64,000 nt of DNA from Stieleria mannarensis (GTDB taxonomy: Bacteria; Planctomycetota; Planctomycetia; Pirellulales; Pirellulaceae): NCBI RefSeq assembly GCF_014154935.1, contig NZ_JACEHH010000044.1:1-64000 (forward strand). The letters run 5' to 3'. Of the stretch, positions 16,389 through 25,252 are shown in pieces. The translations under genes and the position numbers were made by a program. The notes below the pieces were generated by a model that did not search any database, was not told the DNA's origin, and saw nothing but the letters and a program-made list of their open reading frames with translations. Each line of letters begins with the position of its first letter. Position 1 is the first letter of the stretch.

Positions 16389-18165
16389 AACATTCCTGAA
16401 CGGGTTCTCCGCTCAGTGGAAGGACCACCAGGAACACAGTCCCACGACGCGTGGATTCCTCAACGACCAGCGATCCTTGATGGGCTTCGATGATCGATCG
16501 AGCGACGGCCAATCCCATCCCCATGCCTTCCGGTTTGGTCGTATAAAATGTGCGAAAGACGGACTGAATGTCTTTTGCCCTGATTCCATTGCCACTGTCC
16601 TCGACTCGGATCTCAATTTCGTCCGCCGTCGACGAAGTTCGGATGGTCAGTTGTCTCCGCTCGCGCCGGACGGGGGCCATGGCTTGGACGGCGTTTTGAA
16701 ACAGATTCATCAAGACCTGTTGCAGTTGAACTTGATTGCCCAAAACCGTCAACGACTCCGCCTGGAACTGCAGGTCCACGTCGACGCCGTGGCCACGGAG
16801 ATCGGGCCCCATGATCCCCAGCGAACTTTCGATCAGTTGATGGACGTTGGTCTCTTCGTCATCGTTCGCGTTCGGCTTGAGGAGACCTCGAATACCACGC
16901 ACGATCTCGGCGGCGCGCTCGGCCTGCTGGCGAATACTCGTCGCGTGGCTGCCGATCGCGGCGGCCTGCAGTGGCGTTTCCGTCGACAATTTCTCCAGCA
17001 CAAAGGCGTAGTTGGTCGCCGCAGAGAGGGGCTGGTTCAACTCGTGGGCGATCGATGAGACGAGTTCGCCGAGCAGATTGACGCGGCTCGCATGGGCCAG
17101 CTTGTCGCGATGATGTTTCAATTGCTTCTCGATACGCCGCTTTTCCGTCACGTCCTCGGTGATCGCCAGAACGTGCACCACTTCCTCGCCGCCGTAGCGA
17201 ATCGGGACCTGCCGCGTCGTCATGATGCGGCGTCTGCCCTTGAGCCCGATGATCTCGAACTCCAAGCGATTGGACTGACCCTCGAAAACCGCGTTGGTGC
17301 TGTCGATGAAGCGTTTTCGATCGTCGGCGGAAATGACTTCGAAAATGCATTTTCCCAGCACCTCGTCACGCTCCGCTTCCAAGGATCGCAATCCCGCCGG
17401 GTTGATGTCCACCAGGCTGCCTTGGCGGTCGACAAGCTTCACGCAATGAGGCTCGGAATCAAAAATCAGACGGAATCGCTGATTGCTTTCCAAAACCCGA
17501 TTCAACGCATCCTCTCTCAATCGATCGTAGTCATGGAACCGACGGACCAGCAGCACCAGCAGCATGCTCGACAAGCCCACAAACACGCCCCCCAACAGCA
17601 CGCTCTCGATCCTGGCCCGGGCCAAGACCGATGCGACGTCATCATGCGATGAGTCGTGCGCCCGATCGACGTGCCCTAACAAACCGGAAATGAGTTCCCT
17701 GAATTGATCGACATCGCGCTCAAAGGCATGAAAGTCGGCCGGATTCACGTCCCCGGTGCGTTCGACTCGGTCGATCATTCGCCTGCCGCTGGACACCAGA
17801 CGCTGCCGGCTCTGGACGACCGAGTCGAATTGCTCGCGAGCATGTTCGTCCAGCATCGCGCCCTGTCGGAATGTCTCGGACAGGGGATCAACTTCCGCGA
17901 TCCGCTTTTCGAATTCCGCTCGATTGGCTTCATCCCCCGAAATGACAAACGCCAGACACGCCTGCACCGCAGCGTTGGTGCTGCCGCGCAGGTCGATCAG
18001 TTGACCGACCGCCGGCGCCGTCCCGCTGGTGGTGCCGATCGCGCGATCGATCCGCCAAAACAAATGGGCGCAATAGACGAACGTCGCCACCAGGAGCACC
18101 GCGAACGAGATCAACAGCGACCGGGAATACGCGATTCGGGGAGCGTTGAATTGTTCGTTGATCAT
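16363..18165 (-). CDS. Membrane sensor histidine kinase, PAS-HisKA-HATPase (FixL-like)
   Basis: From the chosen start (CAT 18163-18165, MINEQFNAPRIAYSR) the protein has 600 residues. A membrane segment lies at about 15-36, followed by a helical extracytoplasmic sensor region and a second membrane segment at about 187-208. A PAS domain covers about 228-345 (LIFDSEPHCVKLVDRQG...AITEDVTEKRRIE). HisKA has H374 in SSIAHELNQPLSAATNY, as in FixL/DctB kinases. An HATPase follows, with an N-box (NLFQNAVQAM), DSGNGI and GMGMGLAVARSIIEAH. No haem-binding pattern is obvious in the PAS domain. The frame remains open to 18465, but that extension lacks a domain. It overlaps the receiver gene downstream. Confidence 0.92.
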   Translation of the reverse strand: MINEQFNAPRIAYSRSLLISFAVLLVATFVYCAHLFWRIDRAIGTTSGTAPAVGQLIDLRGSTNAAVQACLAFVISGDEANRAEFEKRIAEVDPLSETFRQGAMLDEHAREQFDSVVQSRQRLVSSGRRMIDRVERTGDVNPADFHAFERDVDQFRELISGLLGHVDRAHDSSHDDVASVLARARIESVLLGGVFVGLSSMLLVLLVRRFHDYDRLREDALNRVLESNQRFRLIFDSEPHCVKLVDRQGSLVDINPAGLRSLEAERDEVLGKCIFEVISADDRKRFIDSTNAVFEGQSNRLEFEIIGLKGRRRIMTTRQVPIRYGGEEVVHVLAITEDVTEKRRIEKQLKHHRDKLAHASRVNLLGELVSSIAHELNQPLSAATNYAFVLEKLSTETPLQAAAIGSHATSIRQQAERAAEIVRGIRGLLKPNANDDEETNVHQLIESSLGIMGPDLRGHGVDVDLQFQAESLTVLGNQVQLQQVLMNLFQNAVQAMAPVRRERRQLTIRTSSTADEIEIRVEDSGNGIRAKDIQSVFRTFYTTKPEGMGMGLAVARSIIEAHQGSLVVEESTRRGTVFLVVLPLSGEPVQECYESQSLGG

Positions 18166-18639
18166 TCGCCCGGCAACCGTTCGTGGACCCAACGTGACCG
18201 TCCCGGCGCGTGTCCGGCGGCTTCGGTCCATCGCGCGCAAGTTCAGCGTGATGGAGGCAGCGCAGAGAATCTGCGCCAAAAGTATGGGCGACACAGGGAC
18301 GGCGGCCAAGGGCAATGCCGGACCGGCCACCGGATTGACCTCCTGGACGACAATCCGGCGGGGGGGAGAACACAGAACGGAGTGATCCTCCACTTCAGTC
18401 GGCCCGACGTTGCCGCTGAGTTTTCCGAGGCTCCGATTGGCGTGATCGCGCCGGTGCTCGAGCATCCCTCCCTCTCTGGCGATCGATGGGGCGCCGTGGA
18501 GTCACCTGCACATCCGGCCGAGCGATCGCTGGGCGGCTCACCACCACAATCTTCGCTGACAGAACGTTGGTCCCACTTCCTTAAGATCGATTCGCGGCTC
18601 CACCCGGCCACGGTTTTCGCCACAATCCCTTCCGGTCTG
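18166..18639. other. 474-nt stretch without an assigned gene
   Basis: The kinase frame stays open on the minus strand to 18465 and could add up to 100 residues, including a hydrophobic patch (VPVSPILLAQILCAASITL). No domain is recognisable and the other frames look like shadows. The rest, up to the PEP-hydrolase-like gene, shows no repeat or RNA signature. Confidence 0.4.
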
Positions 18640-19476
18640 TCAATTCCGCTCAGGCAGTTCCAGCCGCACGAATTCACTGACCTGGTCTCGGATCGCGGTT
18701 TCGGTCGGCAATCGTTCCATCGAACTGGCCCCGTAGAAACCGTGGATGTCACATCGCTGGAGCATGAACCGCGCGTCATCGGGCATCGAGATCGGGCCGC
18801 CATGGCAAAGCACGATAACGTCGTCTCGGACGCTGCGTCCGGCATCGGCGATCGCGTTGACACGGTCGACGCATTGCTCCAGCGTGTTTGCCGTCCCCGC
18901 GCCGATGGCCCCTCCGGTGGTCAACCCCATGTGGGCGACCAAAATATCCGCGCCCGCCTCGGTCATCGCCTTGGCCTGATCGACGTCGAACACGTACGGC
19001 GTCGTCAACAGATCCAATTGATGCGCCGCCGCCACACAGTCGACCTCCAGGTCATACCCCATTCCGGTTTCTTCCAGGTTGGCCCGAAACGTTCCGTCGA
19101 TCAGCCCGACGGTCGGAAAGTTCTGGATCCCGGAAAATCCCAACGCGATCAATTCACGCAAAAAGTGATCGCGAATCATAAACGGGTCGACGCCACAGAC
19201 CCCGGCGATCACCGGCGTTCGGGTGACTGCGGTCAGGACTTCTCGGGCCATCTCCTTGACGATCTCGTTGGCGTTGCCCAGCGGTAACAATCCCGAAAGC
19301 GAACCGCGTCCGGCCATCCGGAAGCGGCCCGAATTGTAGATCACGATCAAATCGATCTCGCCCGCCTCTTCACATTTCGCGCTGATCCCGGTTCCCGCGC
19401 CCCCGCCGATGATCGGTCGGCGACTGGCGATTTTGGATCGAAGCCGGTTCAGGATGGTTTGGCGATCGTGACGCAT
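18640..19476 (-). CDS. TIM-barrel PEP-hydrolase-like protein (Tm-1 C-terminal type)
   Basis: 278 residues from ATG 19476 ([21 protein letters not shown]). Typical family blocks are [73 protein letters not shown] and a late HGGPI...[15 protein letters not shown]. The family is annotated as phosphoenolpyruvate hydrolase-like and forms the C-terminal half of the plant antiviral protein Tm-1; its bacterial reaction is not established. The gene for the matching N-terminal half (UPF0261) lies 59 nt upstream on the same strand, so the pair is almost certainly one operon. Confidence 0.9.
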   Translation of the reverse strand: MRHDRQTILNRLRSKIASRRPIIGGGAGTGISAKCEEAGEIDLIVIYNSGRFRMAGRGSLSGLLPLGNANEIVKEMAREVLTAVTRTPVIAGVCGVDPFMIRDHFLRELIALGFSGIQNFPTVGLIDGTFRANLEETGMGYDLEVDCVAAAHQLDLLTTPYVFDVDQAKAMTEAGADILVAHMGLTTGGAIGAGTANTLEQCVDRVNAIADAGRSVRDDVIVLCHGGPISMPDDARFMLQRCDIHGFYGASSMERLPTETAIRDQVSEFVRLELPERN

Positions 19477-19535
19477 GGTGTTGGGAAGTGATGTGAGGTT
19501 GATTTGGAAAACGGGGGATAAATTCGTTTGCCAGC

Positions 19536-20768
19536 TTACTGGGTCGACGTCAACTGTTGATGGTGTTCGATCAATGCGTCGGCGAACTCGGGGGCATTGA
19601 TGTCCCACGGCAATCGAACGATTTGACGTTCGGCGTTTTGATCCAGATGCTGCTCAAGAGAATCGAAAAGCGCGGCGTCGGCAACGGGATCATGAAACGG
19701 CTGGTCGGGAACATCCAACAGTGACAGCCCGCCTTCGGGAATCAGGACGCGGAGCGGCGATGTTGACCGATTCAGTTTGTCGGCGATCCAACGTCCGATC
19801 TGGCGGCATTCTTCGGCACTGGTCCGCATTAAGGTGACTTGGGCGTTGTGGCAGTGCAATTGGCGGCCGCTCAGCTGCGCCGGCACGGTTTCTTTCGCAC
19901 CAAAGTTCACCATGTCCAACGCCCCCAGGCTTAACACCAGCGGAACGCGGCGATCGAGCAGTTTGTCGAATCGATGCGGCCCGGACGGGAAAATGCCGCC
20001 GACCAGTTCATCGGCGATCTCCGTCGTGGTGATGTCCAGAACGGCACCGATGAACCCTGAATCGACCAATTGCTCCATGGCGCGTCCGCCGGTCCCCGTC
20101 GCGTGGAACACCAGACAGTCCCAGCCGGCCGCTTCCAGGGCCTGGCGGACACGCGTGACACAGGGTGTCGTCACGCCGAACATCGTCATCCCCACCGTCC
20201 GCCGCTTCGCCGGGGCTTCGCCGATTGGTGCTTCGTCACGCTGGACCATCCCGGCCATCGCCGAGGCGGCGTTGGCGAGAATCGTGGTCGAGACGCTGTT
20301 CAAACCGGCCACATCGACCACCGAGTACATCATCATGATGTCGGAGCAATCGACGTATGGCGCAACGTTCCCACTGGCGACGGTGGACACCAGAATCTTC
20401 GGCACGCCGATCGGCAGTGCACGCAGCGCCGGAGAGATCAACGCGGTGCCGCCGCTGCCTCCCAAACCGATCACACCGAGCACGCGTCCGGCCGCAGTTT
20501 CGCGGCCCAGATACGCCTGCAATCCGTCGGCCCTTCGCGCGATCGCCTCGCCGCGATCGGTGGCCGTCGCCGTCGAGTTACCGGTAGCGATTGGCAATGC
20601 CGCCATCACTTCGTCGCGTGTCACATCCGGCGGGACGGTCGGCGACGACAGCGTGCCCACGTCGATCATGCGCACCGCCACCCCGCGGCGACGCAACACG
20701 CCGGCCACAAACGCCAATTCGTCACCCTTGGTATCCATCGTGGCAACGGCATAGACGTAACGACGCAT
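19536..20768 (-). CDS. UPF0261 / Tm-1-like ATP-binding domain protein
   Basis: 410 residues from ATG 20768; an in-frame TTG two codons earlier is less likely. It has the UPF0261 hallmarks: [26 protein letters not shown] at the start, a glycine loop [50 protein letters not shown], and [19 protein letters not shown]. In plants this domain is the N-terminal, ATP-binding half of Tm-1. In bacteria and fungi it is often next to, or fused with, the TIM-barrel partner found downstream here. It is probably cytosolic; the metabolic role is unknown. Confidence 0.92.
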   Translation of the reverse strand: MRRYVYAVATMDTKGDELAFVAGVLRRRGVAVRMIDVGTLSSPTVPPDVTRDEVMAALPIATGNSTATATDRGEAIARRADGLQAYLGRETAAGRVLGVIGLGGSGGTALISPALRALPIGVPKILVSTVASGNVAPYVDCSDIMMMYSVVDVAGLNSVSTTILANAASAMAGMVQRDEAPIGEAPAKRRTVGMTMFGVTTPCVTRVRQALEAAGWDCLVFHATGTGGRAMEQLVDSGFIGAVLDITTTEIADELVGGIFPSGPHRFDKLLDRRVPLVLSLGALDMVNFGAKETVPAQLSGRQLHCHNAQVTLMRTSAEECRQIGRWIADKLNRSTSPLRVLIPEGGLSLLDVPDQPFHDPVADAALFDSLEQHLDQNAERQIVRLPWDINAPEFADALIEHHQQLTSTQ

Positions 20769-20844
20769 CGGCAAACTCTTTGGAATAAAAACGGGAACGG
20801 GTGAGGATTGGCATCACCGCACCACACGAAACCGGCTTGGGTAT

Positions 20845-21414
20845 TCATGTCGCCGAACGAGTCCAGTTTTCAACGAACCGGCATTGGCGACCGTTTTCCG
20901 GCGCCGGCCGGTGACGCGTCACCTCGTCGGCTTGACGCAAGGTCGCAAGCACTTCAATGGCGTCCGCCGGCTGAACGAATCCGTGTCGAATCAGCCAACA
21001 ACCGACCACGATTCCGGTCCTGCCGACGCCGCCGAAACAATGGACATAGACCGGCCGGTCGGCAGCAAGCGACAGATCGATGGCGTCCAGGATGCACGCC
21101 ATTCGATCGCTCGAAGGCACCCCCAAATCTTCGATCGGAAAACGCAAGTGCGTCGCGAAGTCGCCCGCGGGAGACGCAAACTCGCGGAGCAGGCCGTCAT
21201 AGGCGAGAAACGGCTGACCGTAATGATTCGATTCGTCTTCTTCGATCAAATTGATGAAGGTTCGAATGCCGAGCTTCCAAAGCTGCTCCACCCGGTGTCG
21301 ATGCCCCGGCGGATCCGCCGCCCCCGGATACGCACCGGCCAAAAACCTGGATTCGATCACCCAATACGTTCGTGCCACCGGTGGCTTCGCCGGCCGGTGT
21401 AGTGACAGCGACAT
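20845..21414 (-). CDS. Dual-specificity/tyrosine protein phosphatase
   Basis: 189 residues from ATG 21414 (MSLSLHRPAKPPVARTYWVI), which follows a GAGAAAG sequence. The frame is open to 21504 but starts there with TTG, and in-frame ATGs at 21462 and 21453 are alternatives. The CX5R loop is HCFGGVGRTG, with the general acid likely the D of FPIEDLG. The WVIESRFLAGAYPG start is typical of planctomycete and cyanobacterial DSP-type phosphatases. It is probably a cytosolic phosphatase acting on phosphoproteins or phosphosugars. It lies 76 nt downstream of the UPF0261 gene start on the same strand, so it belongs to a separate transcription unit. Confidence 0.85.
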   Translation of the reverse strand: MSLSLHRPAKPPVARTYWVIESRFLAGAYPGAADPPGHRHRVEQLWKLGIRTFINLIEEDESNHYGQPFLAYDGLLREFASPAGDFATHLRFPIEDLGVPSSDRMACILDAIDLSLAADRPVYVHCFGGVGRTGIVVGCWLIRHGFVQPADAIEVLATLRQADEVTRHRPAPENGRQCRFVENWTRSAT

Positions 21415-21541
21415 GGCTTTCTCGTTCACGTCCTCAGACGTCCTCCAGTGCATTTCTTTCATTCGACGTTCGATCTCTTCGTCGCTGACGTCTTCGATGT
21501 GCAATGTCCGGTGTCAACGGGCATCCGCCGAACGCTTCGGC

Positions 21542-23032
21542 TCAATGGAGCAACTCTTCCAATTTGGCGTGAATCGCTTCGGCCGTCTTTTCGCCTGAGC
21601 CGACTTTCACCAATTGAATGTTGCCTTGCCGATCGATCAGGGCCACGTGCGGAATTCCGGTTACGCCATAGTTCGACTGCATCTCGCTGTCTTTGGGAGT
21701 GACCACGACGGGGTGTTCCAACTCGTGATGCGCCAAAAACGACTTCAACGTTTCGCGTTCCTCTTCGGCAGAAACCTCCTCGTCGCCGTCCGCTCGCATG
21801 GCTCGTTCGGCTTCTTCATCCCAGCGGTAGTTGTAGTATCGGGTGACGCCGACGATTTCAAACCCATCGTCCTTGAATTCCTCGCGCCACTGACGCAGAT
21901 GGGGAAACGTGGCGATACAGGGGCCACACCAGACGGCCCAAAAATCGACCAGCACGACTTTGCCTTTCAGCGACTCCAACGTCGTGTCGCCCGCGTTGAC
22001 CCAGGCGTCAATCTCAAACTCGGGGGCCGGTTTGCCGATCAATTCCAACAGCTTCAGGGACGACGCGATCGCCCGCTCCATCGCGCTGTGCGTTCTTCCC
22101 AGAGACTTCAACATCATGTTGTCCTCGGCACGATCACCGATCAATTCACGGAGCTGGTCGATCCTCGATTGAGCCTCCTTGGGCTGGTCGCGGAGGATGC
22201 GGCCGATCAGCGACGTTTCTGTCCGCGCGTATTCGGTCAGCATGGGAATCGAATCGGGGTGGGACTCGAGAGCCTCTTTGACGAATTGCTTGAGCGTCTG
22301 GGCCGTTTCGGCGTTTGAATTCGGCAGACGATTGCGACTGGAAAGCAATTGCGTTTTAGCGATCAGCAGATCGACCTGGTCGCTTTCATCCACCTCCAAT
22401 GTGTCGAACTCGTCAAGGTGTTGGTGAAGCAGATTTTCCGCCGCCTCCAGATCGCCCTGGGCGACCGACTGTTGCACACTCAGCGGCACCAATCTCGCCA
22501 TCGCCTGGGCATATTGAATCGGATCGTCCTGCGTGACTTCCTTTGCCTTGGCAAGCACTGTCTCGATCAGCGCCGTCACTCGATCGGTCTCGCCCGCCCG
22601 GCTTCCGTAGAATCTGGCGGCCGAGAGGGCGGAGAAGAGCTGGGCGGACGTTGACGGACCATCGTACGACTCGACGAGCGCCCTGACCAGCTTTTCACCC
22701 TGCTCGAACGCCTCGGCATACTTTCGGCTGCGGGCAAATCCCGACACAATCGACAAACGCATCGAATGCAACGCTTCCGCTTGCTCCGGATCACTCGTCG
22801 CAAGTGCTTCGTCGAGCGTTTCAGCCGCGGCGCCAAAGTTCTTTTTCTCGATCAGCCCGCGAATGATCTCAGCCGGCGTCTGCTCGACTTCTTCCCCCGC
22901 CGCTTCACTCGCCTCCTGCTGCTCGGCCCCACTGGCTTCTTGACTTGACGGGGCGTTGTCTTGGCCGACAACGTGAAGCGTGAAGATCGGCGACGCACCA
23001 AGTAAGATTGCGGCGAAAAAATATCGTTTCAT
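21542..23032 (-). CDS. Secreted TlpA-like thioredoxin protein with helical N-terminal region
   Basis: 496 residues from ATG 23032 with signal peptide MKRYFFAAILLGASPIFTLH. Residues about 40-325 are helical and TPR-like, with an acidic Glu/Gln-rich start. The C-terminal domain is a TlpA/ResA-type thioredoxin fold: GKPAPEFEIDAWVN, GKVVLVDFWAVWCGPC with the redox cysteines at about 369 and 372, and a cis-proline segment GVTGIPHVALID. It should act in the periplasm on disulfides, perhaps in cytochrome or sulfatase maturation. An insertion of acidic residues (MRADGDEEVSAEEERE) sits between the CxxC helix and the cis-Pro. This architecture is common in planctomycetes. Confidence 0.92.
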   Translation of the reverse strand: MKRYFFAAILLGASPIFTLHVVGQDNAPSSQEASGAEQQEASEAAGEEVEQTPAEIIRGLIEKKNFGAAAETLDEALATSDPEQAEALHSMRLSIVSGFARSRKYAEAFEQGEKLVRALVESYDGPSTSAQLFSALSAARFYGSRAGETDRVTALIETVLAKAKEVTQDDPIQYAQAMARLVPLSVQQSVAQGDLEAAENLLHQHLDEFDTLEVDESDQVDLLIAKTQLLSSRNRLPNSNAETAQTLKQFVKEALESHPDSIPMLTEYARTETSLIGRILRDQPKEAQSRIDQLRELIGDRAEDNMMLKSLGRTHSAMERAIASSLKLLELIGKPAPEFEIDAWVNAGDTTLESLKGKVVLVDFWAVWCGPCIATFPHLRQWREEFKDDGFEIVGVTRYYNYRWDEEAERAMRADGDEEVSAEEERETLKSFLAHHELEHPVVVTPKDSEMQSNYGVTGIPHVALIDRQGNIQLVKVGSGEKTAEAIHAKLEELLH

Positions 23033-23172
23033 TCGTAGCACCATGAGCTTTGACTACCGACGTGAGTGGTGAAGAAAACGTGTCCGCGACGCGTCGCAGC
23101 ACGGCCCAGTGTATCAAATCCAAAACACCGTCGGCATTGCGGCGACGACCGGCGCGGGAAGTTGCCGAAAGC

Positions 23173-23464
23173 CTTGGCGGCTTGATCACTGTGAACCACG
23201 ATGGTATCGCCATCGATCACCGCCTCGGCATGCACAAATGTTCGGTCCGCTCCGGCGATCGTGAAGTCGGTCAGCGGCTTCCCCGTCGCGACTGACCAAC
23301 CCGCTTCCGAATTACGCAAAACGAATTCGAATGCAGTCGTCCTCGACCGCATCCCCGGAATACACGCGTCCAGACGCCACCCGATTCGGTCGGCCGTAAT
23401 CGTGCTTCAGTGCCAGCAACGCGAGTCGCTCGCCGACGGACTTTTTCGCTTTGGGGTGATTGGA
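23173..23464 (-). pseudogene. Decayed C-terminal end of a sialate O-acetylesterase
   Basis: Directly after the sulfatase stop (minus direction) one frame reads NHPKAKKSVGERLALLALKH, then VYSGDAVEDDCIRIRFA, and hits TAA at 23312-23314. The same frame continues with FGSGLVSRDGE. A second frame then carries LTDFTIAGADRTFVHAEAVI followed by DGDTIVVHSDQAAK. Together these form the last about 100 residues of a sialate O-acetylesterase (HPKNK...GERLALLAL; GSGL..RDG; L..F.IAG....FV.A.A.I.GDTVVV). The catalytic N-terminus is missing and the rest has a nonsense codon and a frameshift. The fragment starts within 7 nt of the sulfatase gene. Confidence 0.78.
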
Positions 23465-25045
23465 TCACTTCCGCAGCGGCGTGCGGCCTGTGGGAGCACT
23501 GCGGCCCGATTCTTTCAGTTCCTTGAGCAGCGTTTGTAGCTCTTTCCGCTTGGCCTGTTCCTTGAAATACAGATTGGTTGTCTCGCCGCGATCGGTTTTC
23601 AAGTTATAGAGCTGCCCCGGCGCCTCCGGTTCCAATTCCGGCAACGCGTATTGAGCGAGGATGCTGTCTTCGTATCCGTTACCGCCGGAACCCTTGTGAT
23701 CGAGATATTTCCAGTGGCCCTGGCGAATCTGAAACTCGCCGCGAAAGCTTTGGGTCAACAAGTGGGGGCGAACCGGATCGCCTTCGTCCTGCCGTCCCAG
23801 CATCACCGGCAGCATGTCAAAGCTGTCCGTCGCCGCGTCATCGGGTAAGGAGACGCCGACGACCGACGCGACCGTGGCGAAGATGTCGGTGGTGTTGGTC
23901 ATCTGAGCCGTCACCTGGCCGGGAGGGATGTGTCCCGGCCACCGCGCGATGAAGGGGACTCGGTGACCGCCCTCCCAACCGTCACGTTTCATGCCGCGCC
24001 ATCCGCCCGAAGGATCGTGCTGGTGATCTTGCCGCATCCAATGAACATGCAACGTTTCGGCACCGTTATCGGAATTGAACATCACCAAGGTCTGGTCATC
24101 GATGTCCAGTTTTTGCAACAGATCCAACACGCGGCCCACGATCGCATCCAGCTCCCACACAAAATCCGCGCGCGGCCCGGCATCGGTCGCACCGCTGAAC
24201 TCGTCGGCCGGCAAAACCGGCGCGTGAGCGATCTGGGTCGACAGCACGGCAAAGAAAGGCTGGTCGGGCGTTTGACGGCGATGGTCAGTGATGAAGGCCT
24301 TGGTCTTTTCATAGAACAACAGATCCGCGTTGACAAAATCATAGCCCGGCGACTTCCAGCCTTCGTCGTTGTCCCATCGCCACTTGCCGCCGGGGTTGGG
24401 CAGCGTGTCGCGTCGATGCCGCATACTGGCCGGCGTCGGCACCATCCCGTTTTCGATGTACACGTACAACGGATCGGTGTTGGGACAATTGGGCGTGACG
24501 AACGACTCGTCGAATCCCCTGGCGTTGGGGCCGTCGATCAGCGGCGTGCTTTTTTGGTAATCGATCAGCAACGAGTTCTCGAAGCCCCCGCCCAGACGTT
24601 TGCCGTCTTTGTCGAACCAGCTGAGCCCCACGTGCCACTTGCCGAACACCCCCGTGCGATAGCCCTTCTGCTTCAACATTTCGGCAATCGTCAGCGTGCC
24701 TGGCTTCAGATAGCTGGGGCCACCGGGACCCTCGAACGCTCCCCCACCCCGGCCGGTCGAACGATAGATCTGCTGTCCCGAAAACAACCCGTATCGCGAG
24801 GGGGAACAGATCGTGGACGGGCTGTGTGCGTCGGTGAACCGAATCCCTTCGGCTGCCATCTGGTCCAATCGTGGCGTCTTGTAGGGGGCTTGGTCGTTGT
24901 AGCAAGACAAGTCGCCGAACCCGAGGTCGTCGGCATAGATCACGACGATGTTGGGAAGCTGATCCACCGACCGTGCGACATCACCGGACAACCCGACGAC
25001 CAGCCCTACGGCAACCCGACCAAGCAGCGAAGCGAACTTCAACAC
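23465..25045 (-). CDS. Secreted arylsulfatase A-type sulfatase
   Basis: 526 residues from GTG 25043-25045, chosen because GGAGAG lies 6 nt upstream and the chain then begins with a signal peptide (LKFASLLGRVAVGLVVGLSG). The frame is open to 25132. Metal ligands D39/D40 are in IYADDLGFGD; the sulfatase signature CSPSR has its cysteine at residue 80; FGKWHVGLSW and NSDNGAE follow. It should hydrolyse sulfate esters after Cys-to-formylglycine maturation. Its stop abuts the sialate O-acetylesterase remnant. The substrate is unknown, but the context of BNR and sialidase-like proteins suggests sulfated glycans. Confidence 0.92.
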   Translation of the reverse strand: MLKFASLLGRVAVGLVVGLSGDVARSVDQLPNIVVIYADDLGFGDLSCYNDQAPYKTPRLDQMAAEGIRFTDAHSPSTICSPSRYGLFSGQQIYRSTGRGGGAFEGPGGPSYLKPGTLTIAEMLKQKGYRTGVFGKWHVGLSWFDKDGKRLGGGFENSLLIDYQKSTPLIDGPNARGFDESFVTPNCPNTDPLYVYIENGMVPTPASMRHRRDTLPNPGGKWRWDNDEGWKSPGYDFVNADLLFYEKTKAFITDHRRQTPDQPFFAVLSTQIAHAPVLPADEFSGATDAGPRADFVWELDAIVGRVLDLLQKLDIDDQTLVMFNSDNGAETLHVHWMRQDHQHDPSGGWRGMKRDGWEGGHRVPFIARWPGHIPPGQVTAQMTNTTDIFATVASVVGVSLPDDAATDSFDMLPVMLGRQDEGDPVRPHLLTQSFRGEFQIRQGHWKYLDHKGSGGNGYEDSILAQYALPELEPEAPGQLYNLKTDRGETTNLYFKEQAKRKELQTLLKELKESGRSAPTGRTPLRK

Positions 25046-25138
25046 GTTGAACTCTCCGACAAAGGATGAATTTGGTGGGTCGCAAAAATGCAATTCGCAC
25101 GCATTGTGAACTCGAATCCCCATCGGCGACACCCGCGG

Positions 25139-25215
25139 CAGAACGACACGGGCTGGCGAAACGCCCCTCGGGCTCGCCGGTCTTCATCATTCTGCCCCGT
25201 ATCATTCTGCCCTAC
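25139..25215. repeat. Inverted unit plus two tandem 15-nt units (ATCATTCTGCCCC family)
   Basis: A reverse-oriented unit GGCAGAACGA begins at about 25139. Two forward units follow, ATCATTCTGCCCCGT (25186-25200) and ATCATTCTGCCCTAC (25201-25215). The inverted unit can pair with either forward unit. The same layout and core (ATCnTTnTGCCC) recur at 34835-35144 and 48591-48661. Confidence 0.7.
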
Positions 25216-25252
25216 TGCCGACCTCATTGGTTCGGTGACACGCGATCAACAC

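Noticed and set aside
18166-18465. 100-residue N-terminal extension of the histidine kinase
   Set aside because: Open frame without domain or good start context; the internal ATG at 18165 gives the usual short N-tail before the first membrane segment.
17704-19287. 527-residue open frame on the plus strand
   Set aside because: Antisense to the histidine kinase and the TIM-barrel gene; no domain, skewed Arg/His content.
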